A stretch of DNA of 64,000 bases from contig DASXVJ010000001.1 in NCBI GenBank assembly GCA_036504335.1, positions 62,001-126,000 of the forward strand, read 5' to 3'. Every line of letters begins with the position of its first letter. Position 1 is the first letter of the stretch. This stretch comes from Fen-183 sp036504335 (lineage in GTDB: Bacteria > Acidobacteriota > Thermoanaerobaculia > UBA5066). The notes below the pieces were generated by a model. The model ran no database searches, was not told the origin of the DNA, and saw nothing but the letters and a program-made list of their open reading frames with translations. Made by a program: the position numbers and the translations under genes. Positions 22,989-31,242 of this stretch are shown in pieces.

Positions 22989-25730
22989 GTGTTGACCATC
23001 GACGCCGGAACCATGGTCGGGCCGTTCGAGGTCGTGTCGCTCCTCGGCTCGGGGGGCATGGGCGACGTCTACCGCGGCCGCGACACGCGCCTGGGCCGCG
23101 AGGTCGCCCTCAAGGTCCTGCCGGCGCACCTCGCGGACGACAAGGAGGGCCTCGCCCGCTTCGCCCACGAGGCCCGCGCCGCCTCCGCGCTCAACCATCC
23201 CAACATCGTCACGATCTACGACATCGGGAAGACCGACGGCGCGCCCTTCCTCGCGATGGAGTTCATCACCGGCCGGACGCTGCGCGAGGCTCTGAAGGAC
23301 GGCCCCCTGCCGCTGCGCCGGCTCCTCGACGTCGCCGCTCAGCTCACGGACGGCCTTGCGAGCGCGCACGGCGCCGGGATCGTCCACCGGGATCTCAAGC
23401 CCGAGAACCTCATGCTCTCGGCGGAGGGGTTCCTCAAGATCCTCGACTTCGGAATCGCGAAGCTCTCTCCGTCGGTCGCCGGCGGTGACGCCGCACCGGC
23501 CCTCACGAGCACCGGTCTCGTCGTCGGGACGCCGGGCTACATGTCGCCCGAGCAGGCATCGGGCCGCACCGTGGATTTCCGCTCCGACCAGTTCTCCGTC
23601 GGGCTCCTCCTCTACGAGATGGCGACGGGCCGGCGCGCCTTCGAGCGCCCGACGCCCGTCGAGACGCTCACCGCCATCATCCGCGACGAGCCCGAGCCCC
23701 TCGCCGTCGCCGCGCCGCGGCTCGCGGCCCCCGTGCGGTGGGTCATCGAGCGCTGCCTCGCGAAGGATCCCGAGGAGCGGTACGCGTCGACGCGCGATCT
23801 CGCGCGGGAGTGGCAGCAGCTCGAGCGTAACGCCGACATGCTCGCCACGGACACGTCCTTCCAGACGGCCCAGACCGCGCGTTTCGAGGCCGGTGCGACG
23901 GCGCGCACGCGCGCGGGCGCCGGGCCGTCCGTCACGCTCGGCGCGCCCGTCCCGCCCGTTCCGGCGCCGTCCGAGTCCGCCGCGCGCCGCATCGGACGCG
24001 TCTCGCTCGTCACGCTCGGCGCGCTCGCGCTCGTCGCGGCGGGCGGCGGGCTCGGCTACTGGCTGACGCGCACGTCCGCGGACGCGCCCGTTCCGTCGTG
24101 GTCGGGTTCGCTCGTCATGGGCGGGTCGACGCGCGTCCTCTCCCCGCGCAGCGGCCCCGACGGCCGGCGCGTCGCCTTTCTGACGCCGGTCGGCGGCCTC
24201 GCGCAGGTCGCGGCCATGGAGCCCGAGTCGGGCGACTGGACCGTCCTCACGAAACGGCGGGACGCGGGCGCGGTCCACCGCGTGGAGTGGTCGACGGACG
24301 GGACGCGCCTTCTCTTCGACCGTGTGACGGACGTGCCGCTCGGCGTGTCGAGCGTCCCCGCGATCGGCGGCGAGGAGCGGCTCGTCGTCGAGGGCGCGCA
24401 GAGCCCCGACCCGCTTCCCGACGGCAGCCTCCTCGTCGTGAAGCGGGACGCCGAGCGGCGGTTCCAGCTCGTGCACGTCTGGCCCGACAGCGGAAAGCAG
24501 AAGAACGTCGGGCCGCCCGTCCTCGCGGACTCGAGCGACCTCGTCTCGCGTGCGTTTCCGGACGGAAAATCGGTCCTCGTCTGGGGGCGGCTTGCCGGCG
24601 CAACGGACGCGGGCGGGCGGCGCCTCCACGTCCTCGACGTCGAGACCGGCGCCGCGAGCCCGTTCCTGCCCGAGCTGCCGCTCCTCCCGCCGTTCCTCCC
24701 GACGCGCGACGGGACGCGCGTTCTCGCGCGCCTCGCCGCGGGCGACCTGCACCGCATCGTCGCGGCCGCGCGCGATGGCACCGGGGCACAGACGCTTCTC
24801 TCCTTCTCCAGCCGGCCGCGCTATCTCGCGGAGGGGCCCGCGGGAACTCTTTACGTCGGTTTCTCCGACGGCGTCGCCGAGATCCTGCGTTTGCCGGCCG
24901 CGGGCGGCCTGCCCGAGCGCCTCGGGAGTGCGCCCGCCGGCCTCGTCATGACGCCCGTCGAGTTCGAGGACGGACGCCTCCTCGTCCCCGGGCTCGTCGC
25001 GGGCCGGCGCCAGATCCTCGTCACGGGCGAAGGCGGCGACCTCAGGCCCTTCACGGGCCTCTCGGAGCCCACGTTCGGCCCCGCGACGCTCGCGGGACGC
25101 GACGCCGTGGCGTTCCTCACGGGGCCGTCCGGCGCGCCGCCGCTCCTCGCGATCGTGGCGCGCGCCGACGGGCGCCTGATCAAGAAGCACGCGCTGCCCA
25201 AGGGCGCGATCCCGGCGTCCCTCGCGGCGTCACGCGACGGCAGGACGATCTTCTTCGCGGACGGCGGGACGATCTGGTCCGTGGACGCCGCGAGCGGTGC
25301 CGCGAAGGCGTTCTCTCCCGGCCACGGCGTCGCGGGCGATCCGGGCGCGGACGACGTTCTCGTCCAGCGCAACGCGGCGTCGGGCGTCCAGCTCATCCGC
25401 ATTCCGATCGCGACGCGCGCGGAGACCCAGGTCCTCACGGCCGGGCCGCTCCGCCTCGCGACCGCGCCGCTCTCGGGCGGCGCGGTCGGGCCCGACGGGA
25501 GAATCCTCGTCTCGGTCGTGTCGCCGGAAACCTGGCTGCCCGTTCCCGCGGTGCTCGAGCCCGCGACGGGCGCGCTCACGCTCATCCCCGTGCGCGTTCC
25601 GGGCGAGATCCTGACGGCCTCGTGGGGCCGCGGCGGCACCGTCCTTGCGATGGCGCTCGGGACGAACGGCGAGTTCTGGAGCTTCCGCCCGAAGGACGAA
25701 GGGAACGCCCCCGCGTCCTCCGGGCGTTAG
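22989..25730 (+). CDS. Transmembrane Ser/Thr protein kinase with C-terminal beta-propeller
   Basis: 913 residues. Kinase domain at about 12-285: glycine loop GSGGMGDVY (20-28), Lys42, catalytic HRDLKPEN (133-140), DFG (153-155), activation segment GTPGYMSPEQASG. A Pro-rich juxtamembrane linker precedes one helix (about 332-356, VSLVTLGALALVAAGGGLGYWL); the outer part is a WD40/TolB-like propeller of repeated blades (SPRSGPDGRRVAFLTP, DGTRLLFDR and similar). This is the PknB-like kinase plus sensor propeller type that is expanded in Acidobacteriota. Ligand unknown. GTG at 22989 given; TTG at 22992 is an equally good start. Confidence 0.93.
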   Translation: MLTIDAGTMVGPFEVVSLLGSGGMGDVYRGRDTRLGREVALKVLPAHLADDKEGLARFAHEARAASALNHPNIVTIYDIGKTDGAPFLAMEFITGRTLREALKDGPLPLRRLLDVAAQLTDGLASAHGAGIVHRDLKPENLMLSAEGFLKILDFGIAKLSPSVAGGDAAPALTSTGLVVGTPGYMSPEQASGRTVDFRSDQFSVGLLLYEMATGRRAFERPTPVETLTAIIRDEPEPLAVAAPRLAAPVRWVIERCLAKDPEERYASTRDLAREWQQLERNADMLATDTSFQTAQTARFEAGATARTRAGAGPSVTLGAPVPPVPAPSESAARRIGRVSLVTLGALALVAAGGGLGYWLTRTSADAPVPSWSGSLVMGGSTRVLSPRSGPDGRRVAFLTPVGGLAQVAAMEPESGDWTVLTKRRDAGAVHRVEWSTDGTRLLFDRVTDVPLGVSSVPAIGGEERLVVEGAQSPDPLPDGSLLVVKRDAERRFQLVHVWPDSGKQKNVGPPVLADSSDLVSRAFPDGKSVLVWGRLAGATDAGGRRLHVLDVETGAASPFLPELPLLPPFLPTRDGTRVLARLAAGDLHRIVAAARDGTGAQTLLSFSSRPRYLAEGPAGTLYVGFSDGVAEILRLPAAGGLPERLGSAPAGLVMTPVEFEDGRLLVPGLVAGRRQILVTGEGGDLRPFTGLSEPTFGPATLAGRDAVAFLTGPSGAPPLLAIVARADGRLIKKHALPKGAIPASLAASRDGRTIFFADGGTIWSVDAASGAAKAFSPGHGVAGDPGADDVLVQRNAASGVQLIRIPIATRAETQVLTAGPLRLATAPLSGGAVGPDGRILVSVVSPETWLPVPAVLEPATGALTLIPVRVPGEILTASWGRGGTVLAMALGTNGEFWSFRPKDEGNAPASSGR

Positions 25731-25740
25731 CGGGACCGTC

Positions 25741-27153
25741 CTACTTCTTCGGCCTGTAGCCCTTCGCGCCGACCTTGCCGAGCGCGCCGACCTCCTGGAA
25801 GTACTTCGCGAACGCGATCATGCCGCCGGAGGCCTGCTCCCAGTCGTAGTTCTCGTTCGGGGCGTGGTAGCCGTGCTCGGGCAGCGAGAGCCCGAGGAAC
25901 AGGACCGGCGCCTTGAGCGTCTGCTCCATCGTGAGGACCGCGCCGATCGAGCCGCCTTCGCGGACGAAGACGGGCGGCCTTCCGAACGCGAACTTCACGC
26001 TCGAGCGCACCGCGTCCGCGAGCGGACCGGTCGTGACGCCCTGGTACGGGTCGAGGCGCCCCTCGAGGTGGACCTTCACATCCTTGTTCTTCTTCTTCAC
26101 GAAGTCCGTCACGAGCTTGGCGATCTTCGCGCCCGTCTGGTTCGGGACGAGGCGGCAGGAGACCTTGACCTCGGCGCGCGGCGGGATGACCGTCTTGACG
26201 CCCGGGCCCGTGTAGCCGCCGACGCAGCCGTGGATCTCGAACGTCGGCATCGCCCAGATGCGCTTCATGACGTCCAGCGCGTCGTTCGTGCGGATCGACT
26301 TGAACAGGTGGTCCTTCTTGAAGCCGGCGACCGTGAAGCCGGACCTCCGGAAGTCCTCGAGCTCGGCCTTCGTCGGCGGGACCACGTCCTTGTAGAAGCC
26401 GGGGATCTTGACCTTGCCGGTCTTCGCGTCGAAGCACTCGGAGACGACCTGCATGAGCTCGGCCATCGGGTTGCGCGCCGCGCCGCCCGTCACGCCCGAG
26501 TGCTGGTCCGTCGTGCCCGTCTCGAGCGTGAAGAGCATGCCCTGGAGGCCCCTGAGGCCGGCCGGCGCCGCGGGCTTGCCGCGCGCGATCCAGATCGTGT
26601 CCGAGACGATGATCGAGTCCGTCGCGAGCTTGTCCTTGGCGGCGCCGATCCCCTTGGCGAAGCTCGGCGATCCGATCTCTTCCTCGAACTCCCACAGGAC
26701 GCGGACGTTCACGGGAACGCCGGCGTCCATCGCGGCCTTGGCGCCGAAGAGCGCCGAGAGCGCGGGACCCTTGTCGTCCGTCGTGCCGCGGCCGAAGTAG
26801 CGGTCGCCCTTCTTCGTGAAGACGAAGGGCTCCGTCTCCCACGGCTCCGTCTGCTTCGAGGCCGGCTGGACGTCGAGGTGGTTGTAGACGGTGACGGTCG
26901 GGCGGGACGCGTCGTCGCCGAAGACGCCGTGGACGATCGGGTGGCCGCCGGTCTCGAGGACGGACGGGACGCCGCCGAACGCCTTGATCGTCTCGCAGGC
27001 GAGCGTCACGCACTCGGCGATGGCGGGCTTCTTCGAGGGGTCGACGGAGACCGTCGGGCGCTCGACGAAGTCCTTGAGAAGGGATTCGAAGCGGTCGCGG
27101 TTCTGGGCCGCGAACGCCGTGAGGGCTTCCTTGGTGAGCTTGCTGTCGTTCAT
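25741..27153 (-). CDS. M20-family metallodipeptidase (CNDP/ArgE-DapE-like)
   Basis: 470 residues. Dinuclear zinc exopeptidase: His92 and Asp94 in VYNHLDVQPA, bridging Asp in GRGTTDDKGP (126-127), catalytic/metal Glu in LWEFEEEIGS (157-159), a lid/dimerisation domain (about 215-385) with HSGVTGGAARNP, and the last His ligand in LPEHGYHAPNE. Resembles the CNDP dipeptidase subgroup, which cleaves dipeptides in the cytoplasm. Convergent with the kinase, ten bases between ends. TACACT seven bases before the ATG suggests leaderless expression. Confidence 0.93.
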   Translation of the reverse strand: MNDSKLTKEALTAFAAQNRDRFESLLKDFVERPTVSVDPSKKPAIAECVTLACETIKAFGGVPSVLETGGHPIVHGVFGDDASRPTVTVYNHLDVQPASKQTEPWETEPFVFTKKGDRYFGRGTTDDKGPALSALFGAKAAMDAGVPVNVRVLWEFEEEIGSPSFAKGIGAAKDKLATDSIIVSDTIWIARGKPAAPAGLRGLQGMLFTLETGTTDQHSGVTGGAARNPMAELMQVVSECFDAKTGKVKIPGFYKDVVPPTKAELEDFRRSGFTVAGFKKDHLFKSIRTNDALDVMKRIWAMPTFEIHGCVGGYTGPGVKTVIPPRAEVKVSCRLVPNQTGAKIAKLVTDFVKKKNKDVKVHLEGRLDPYQGVTTGPLADAVRSSVKFAFGRPPVFVREGGSIGAVLTMEQTLKAPVLFLGLSLPEHGYHAPNENYDWEQASGGMIAFAKYFQEVGALGKVGAKGYRPKK

Positions 27154-27160
27154 GCGGGCG

Positions 27161-27166
27161 AGTGTA
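27161..27166 (-). promoter_or_regulatory. -10-like hexamer TACACT before the M20 peptidase
   Basis: On the minus strand TACACT, seven bases, then ATG at 27153; no ribosome-binding site. Confidence 0.45.
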
Positions 27167-27208
27167 TGCCCGCCCCGCGGCGCGCCGTCAATCCCGCAGG
27201 GACTTCAT

Positions 27209-27646
27209 CTAGGCGCCGCCGACTCCCGGACCCGCGCCGGGCAGCGGGCGCCGCCTCTTCTTGTGCATGCGCTCCTCCTCCTCCTTGTAGAGGTACTTGA
27301 TGGAGCGCTTCGGAATCAGGAGGTTCGGGGCGTGGTCCCGATTGAGCTTGATGACGTCCTTGTCGTACCACTCGATCCAGCCGCGCAGCTCCTCGCCGTC
27401 CACGAGGCGGACGACGATCGGCGTCTTGGACTGCATCTGCTTGAGGTAGTAGTAGGCCTCGGCGTTCGTCTGCTCGGGCGGGACGACGCGCCGGGCGCCA
27501 CCGCCGGCCGGCCGGGGAGAGCCCTGGTCGCGCATGACGCCGGCGAGCGAGGGCCGGATGAGCTTGCGCGGGCCCAGCTCCTCGGGCGGACCTCCCCCCT
27601 CGCCGGGGGCGGGGGCGCCTGAAACGGGCCTTTTCGCGGAAGCCAT
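27209..27646 (-). CDS. hfq: Hfq-like RNA chaperone with long N-terminal extension
   Basis: 145 residues. The Sm/Hfq fold lies at about residues 58-122: an N-terminal helix (EQTNAEAYYYLKQMQSK) followed by Sm1 (IVVRLVDGEELRGWIEWYDKDVIKL) and the Sm2-like LLIPKRSIKYLYKEEE. This resembles Hfq, where YLK and the HG-x-L-x-G-x-I-x-x-FD pattern are typical, but the classical YKHA Sm2 end is replaced. About 57 Gly/Pro/Ala-rich residues precede the fold and a basic tail (HKKRRRP) follows it. ATG at 27646 chosen because GAGGAG sits seven bases upstream; an ATG five codons earlier overlaps that site. Probably binds small RNAs and mRNAs. Confidence 0.75.
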   Translation of the reverse strand: MASAKRPVSGAPAPGEGGGPPEELGPRKLIRPSLAGVMRDQGSPRPAGGGARRVVPPEQTNAEAYYYLKQMQSKTPIVVRLVDGEELRGWIEWYDKDVIKLNRDHAPNLLIPKRSIKYLYKEEEERMHKKRRRPLPGAGPGVGGA

Positions 27647-27736
27647 GTCGGGACTCCTCATGCGGTGTCTACGCGGAAGGGGAAACGGATGTTGCCCGGA
27701 GTCTATTCCGGGCTTCCCCGAAGCACGAAACCGGCC

Positions 27737-28525
27737 TCAGGCGGGAGGCGGCTGGGGGGCCGCGGGCGTCGGCGGGGCCGGGGCGGCCTTCTCGCGGCGC
27801 TCGCGGTCGCCGCCGTGGCCCATCCGGCGGGCGGCCTCGATGCCGCCTTCGAGCTCGTAGGCCACGCAGCACTTCAGGCGGCCGCACTGCCCCGTGAGCT
27901 TGGCGGGGTTCGGGGTGAGCCCCTGCATCTTCGCCATCCGGATCGCGACCGGGTGGAATCCCTTGAGCCACGTCGAGCAGCAGAGCGTCAGGCCGCACGA
28001 GCCGATGCCCCCGAGGAGCTTCGTCTCGTCACGGACGCCGATCATCTTCATGTCGACCCGGAGGTCGAACTTGTCGGAGATCGCCCGCGAGAGATCGCGC
28101 ACCTCGGGCTTCTTTTCCGAGGTGTAGAGGACGGTCAGCTTGCGGCGGTCGAAGCCGACGGCGCACTTGACGACGTGGACGTCGAGGCGCATCGCGGCCA
28201 CTTTCTCGTCCGCGAATGCGAGGGCGTTCTGCTGGAGCTCGAGGCGCTCGGCGTAGTCGGCGTACTCGGAGTCCGAGGCGAGCCTCAGGAACCGGCGGGC
28301 CTTCTTCGCCGAGCAGGACCGCGCGAGGGTCGGCGAGGTCGTCGTCACCTCCGCGAACTCCGGCCCGTTCTCGGTCTCGACGATGAGGCGCTCGCCGGGC
28401 TTGACCTGGACCTCGCCCGTGAAGACGAGAGTCGTCTTCCCGTCCTCGGCGTCGGCGAGGCGCGCCCCGACGTAGTTCCCGCCGGGGTTCGTGGAGGTGC
28501 CAATGGAACAGCCCGTGCAGCTCAT
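27737..28525 (-). CDS. ricT: PSP1-domain protein, RicT (YaaT)-like
   Basis: 262 residues. The PSP1 C-terminal domain is clear, with the conserved Cys-rich segments CTGCSIG (residues 3-9), GIGSCGLTLCCSTWL and GQCGRLKCC that in Bacillus RicT take part in iron-sulfur cluster binding in the RicAFT complex, which governs RNase Y and sporulation phosphorelay. A charged, Ala/Pro-rich tail of about 30 residues ends the protein. No RicA or RicF is adjacent. GGAGG lies a few bases before the ATG and a CACAAT box just above it. Confidence 0.88.
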   Translation of the reverse strand: MSCTGCSIGTSTNPGGNYVGARLADAEDGKTTLVFTGEVQVKPGERLIVETENGPEFAEVTTTSPTLARSCSAKKARRFLRLASDSEYADYAERLELQQNALAFADEKVAAMRLDVHVVKCAVGFDRRKLTVLYTSEKKPEVRDLSRAISDKFDLRVDMKMIGVRDETKLLGGIGSCGLTLCCSTWLKGFHPVAIRMAKMQGLTPNPAKLTGQCGRLKCCVAYELEGGIEAARRMGHGGDRERREKAAPAPPTPAAPQPPPA

Positions 28526-28560
28526 GGACCTCCGATTGTGCCAGAAGGACCGAGCGGGAC

Positions 28561-29529
28561 TCAGTCGCGGGAGAAAAGGGCCGCCCCAAGGAGCCCGGAG
28601 TCGTCGCCAAGTCCCGCCGGCTCGACGCGGAGCTTGCCGAGGTCCTGCGTGAAGGCGAAGGCGTCCGCCCACTTGCGGACCTCCTCGAGGTACGCCGGGC
28701 CGACGTCGGTCGAGACGCCGCCCCCGAGGACGAAGACGTCCGGCGAGAGGATGTTCCAGACGTTCCCGATCGTGATCCCGACCGCGCGGGCCGAGCGCTG
28801 GAGCGCACGGCGGGCCAGCTCGTCGCCCTCTTCCCACGCCTCGCGCAGCTGCGAGCCCTTGAGGCGGACGTCCTTCTTCGACACGGCCTTCTCGAGCTCG
28901 GTCCGGTCGCCGCGGTCGATGCGGCGCTTCAGGTACGCCGCGATCCCGACCTTCGCGGCCGTGCCCTCGAGCGTGCCGTCGATCTTGCCGGGGCTCGCCC
29001 GCCGGAAGTCGATCTGCGTGTGGCCGATCTCCCCCGCGTTGCGGTTGTGCCCGGAGTGGATCTTCCCGTTCATGATGACGGCGCCGCCGACGCCGGTGCC
29101 GACCCACACGGCGACCATCAGGTTCGAGCCGCGGCCCGCGCCGAGGCGGGCTTCCGCGAGCGCCGCGAGGCGGACGTCGTTCTCGACGCGGCCCGCCGCC
29201 CCGGGAAACGCCGACCCGACGGCCTTCACGACGTTCCAGTTCGACGCGTTCAGGTTCGCGGCCTTGAGGAGCGTTCCCTTGATCGTGTCCACGGGGCCCG
29301 GCGCCGCGATGGCGAACGAGGAGACGTCGGCCCGTGTGACGCCGGCTTCCTTGAGGGCGAGGTCGCCGGCCTCGACGAGTGCGGCGCCGATCGCGTCGGC
29401 GCCGTCGGCGAACGGGGTCTTGAGCTTGCCGCGCCCGAGGATGCGGTTCGACGGGTCCACGATCCCCGCGAGGATCTTCGTGCCGCCGAGGTCGATGCCG
29501 AGCGCGAGGCCCTTGCCGTTCTTCGCCAT
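28561..29529 (-). CDS. ROK-family sugar kinase (glucokinase-like)
   Basis: 322 residues. Actin-like ATPase fold: phosphate-1 motif GIDLGGTKI (residues 11-19), APGPVD, catalytic Asp in RVENDVRLAALAEA, GTGVGGAV, and adenosine motif VLGGGVS. GEIGHTQ provides the usual His, but the ROK zinc site normally written CxCGxxGC is absent: the place reads FRRASPGKIDGTLEG. Stand-alone, so a kinase rather than a repressor. It is divergent from pgi (60 bases between starts), which fits glucose phosphorylation feeding glucose-6-phosphate isomerase. Confidence 0.85.
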   Translation of the reverse strand: MAKNGKGLALGIDLGGTKILAGIVDPSNRILGRGKLKTPFADGADAIGAALVEAGDLALKEAGVTRADVSSFAIAAPGPVDTIKGTLLKAANLNASNWNVVKAVGSAFPGAAGRVENDVRLAALAEARLGAGRGSNLMVAVWVGTGVGGAVIMNGKIHSGHNRNAGEIGHTQIDFRRASPGKIDGTLEGTAAKVGIAAYLKRRIDRGDRTELEKAVSKKDVRLKGSQLREAWEEGDELARRALQRSARAVGITIGNVWNILSPDVFVLGGGVSTDVGPAYLEEVRKWADAFAFTQDLGKLRVEPAGLGDDSGLLGAALFSRD

Positions 29530-29538
29530 GAGGCGCGC

Positions 29539-29544
29539 AGTCTA
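29539..29544 (-). promoter_or_regulatory. -10-like hexamer TAGACT before the ROK kinase
   Basis: TAGACT on the minus strand, nine bases before the ATG at 29529, with no purine-rich site between. Confidence 0.35.
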
Positions 29545-29589
29545 CGCGGGGAGCGGCCGGATCGGAGATCATGGAGGGGGAGGCTTCCG

Positions 29590-31197
29590 ATGTCCGCTCA
29601 CGACTGGCCCCGCGTCCAGGCCCTGTCGCTCCACGTGCCCGCGCTCGGGCTGCTCGTGGATCTCTCGAAGACCGGCCTCGCGGACGACGCGCTGCGGAAA
29701 CACCCGCTCGTGACCGGCGCCTTCCCCGCCGCCTTCGCCGCCATGGACGCGCTCGAGAAGGGCGCGATCGCGAACCCCGACGAGAAGCGCCGCGTCGGCC
29801 ATTACTGGCTGCGCGCCCCGGAGCGGGCGCCGGACGCGGAGACGGCCGAGGCGATTTCCCAGACGCTCGCACGCATCGAGGACTTCGCGGCCGCGGTCCA
29901 CGCGGGGCGCGTCGCCCCGGAGAAGGCGCCGCACTTCACGAACCTCCTCGTCGTGGGGATCGGCGGCTCCGCGCTCGGGCCGCAGTTCGTCGCCGACGCG
30001 CTCGGCTCGCCGCGCGACCCGCTGAAGCCGTTCTTCTTCGACAACACGGACCCCGACGGCATGGCGCGCGAGCTGTCGCGCATCGCGGCGACCGAGGGCG
30101 GCCTCCCCGCGACGCTGACGGTCGTCATCTCGAAGTCGGGCGGGACGAAGGAGACGCGCAACGGGATGCTCGTCGCCGCGGACGCGTACCGGCGGGCAGG
30201 CCTCGACTTCGCGAAGCACGCCGTCGCCGTCACGGGCGCCCACAGCGAGCTGGACGAAACGGCCGCGCAGGACGGCTGGCTGGAGCGCTTCCCGATGTGG
30301 GACTGGATCGGAGGACGGACGTCCGAGCTCTCGGCCGTCGGCCTCCTGCCCGCCGCTCTCCAGGGCCTCGACGTCGACGCGCTGCTCTCGGGCGCGGCGG
30401 CCTGCGACGCGGCGACGCGCGTTCCCGAGGTCGCGCAGAACCCCGCCGCCATGCTCGCGCTCGCGTGGCACCACGAGACGGGCGGCCGCGGCGCGAAGGA
30501 CATGGTCGTCCTCCCGTACAAGGACCGGCTCCTTCTCTTCTCGCGCTACCTGCAGCAGCTCGTCATGGAGTCGCTCGGCAAGGAGAAGGACCTCACGGGC
30601 CGCGTCGTGAACCAGGGGATCGCGGTCTACGGCAACAAGGGCTCGACGGACCAGCATGCGTATGTCCAGCAGCTGCGCGAGGGCGTCCCGAACTTCTTCG
30701 CGACGTTCCTCGAGGTCGAGAAGGACCGCGCGGACGGCGAGCGCTCGCTCGAGGTGGAGCCCGACGTGACGCCCGGCGACTACCTGCACGGCTTCCTCCT
30801 CGGGACGAGGACGGCGCTCGCCGGGAACGGCCGCGGCTCGATCACGCTCACCGTGCCCGACGTGTCGGCGCGGACGATCGGCGTCCTGATCGCGCTCTAC
30901 GAGCGGGCGGTCGGCCTCTACGCGCAGCTCGTCGGCATCAACGCGTACCACCAGCCGGGCGTCGAGGCGGGCAAGAAGGCCGCCATCGCGGTCCTCGCGC
31001 TGCAGGCCCGGATCCTCGCGGACCTCCGGGCGAGGAAGGGCGAGTTCCGGACGGCCGAGAAGATCGCGGCAGCGCTCGCCGAGCCGGAGGTCGAGACCGT
31101 CTTCGCCGTCCTCCGCCACCTCGCCGCGAACCCCGACCACGGCGTCGCGAAGAAGGACGGCCCGACGTTCTTCCTCGCGACGTTCGGGATCAGATGA
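29590..31197 (+). CDS. pgi: Glucose-6-phosphate isomerase
   Basis: 535 residues. SIS-fold isomerase: LVVGIGGSALGPQF, substrate-binding SKSGGTKETRNG, the PGI signature VLPYKDRLLLFSRYLQQLVMESLGK, catalytic Glu/His regions QGIAVYGNKGSTDQHAYVQQL and the Lys in NAYHQPGVEAGKK. Interconverts glucose-6-phosphate and fructose-6-phosphate in the cytoplasm. The sequence is of the longer bacterial type that resembles cyanobacterial/chlorobial forms. GGGGAGG a few bases before the ATG is a good ribosome-binding site. Confidence 0.96.
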   Translation: MSAHDWPRVQALSLHVPALGLLVDLSKTGLADDALRKHPLVTGAFPAAFAAMDALEKGAIANPDEKRRVGHYWLRAPERAPDAETAEAISQTLARIEDFAAAVHAGRVAPEKAPHFTNLLVVGIGGSALGPQFVADALGSPRDPLKPFFFDNTDPDGMARELSRIAATEGGLPATLTVVISKSGGTKETRNGMLVAADAYRRAGLDFAKHAVAVTGAHSELDETAAQDGWLERFPMWDWIGGRTSELSAVGLLPAALQGLDVDALLSGAAACDAATRVPEVAQNPAAMLALAWHHETGGRGAKDMVVLPYKDRLLLFSRYLQQLVMESLGKEKDLTGRVVNQGIAVYGNKGSTDQHAYVQQLREGVPNFFATFLEVEKDRADGERSLEVEPDVTPGDYLHGFLLGTRTALAGNGRGSITLTVPDVSARTIGVLIALYERAVGLYAQLVGINAYHQPGVEAGKKAAIAVLALQARILADLRARKGEFRTAEKIAAALAEPEVETVFAVLRHLAANPDHGVAKKDGPTFFLATFGIR

Positions 31198-31230
31198 ACA
31201 GCCGGTCGCGCTGAAGGACGCGCGGAGAGG

Positions 31231-31236
31231 GATACT
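31231..31236 (+). promoter_or_regulatory. -10-like hexamer GATACT before the selenoprotein gene
   Basis: GATACT ends six bases before the GTG start at 31243. No ribosome-binding site is seen in between. Confidence 0.35.
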
Positions 31237-31242
31237 CGCCCC

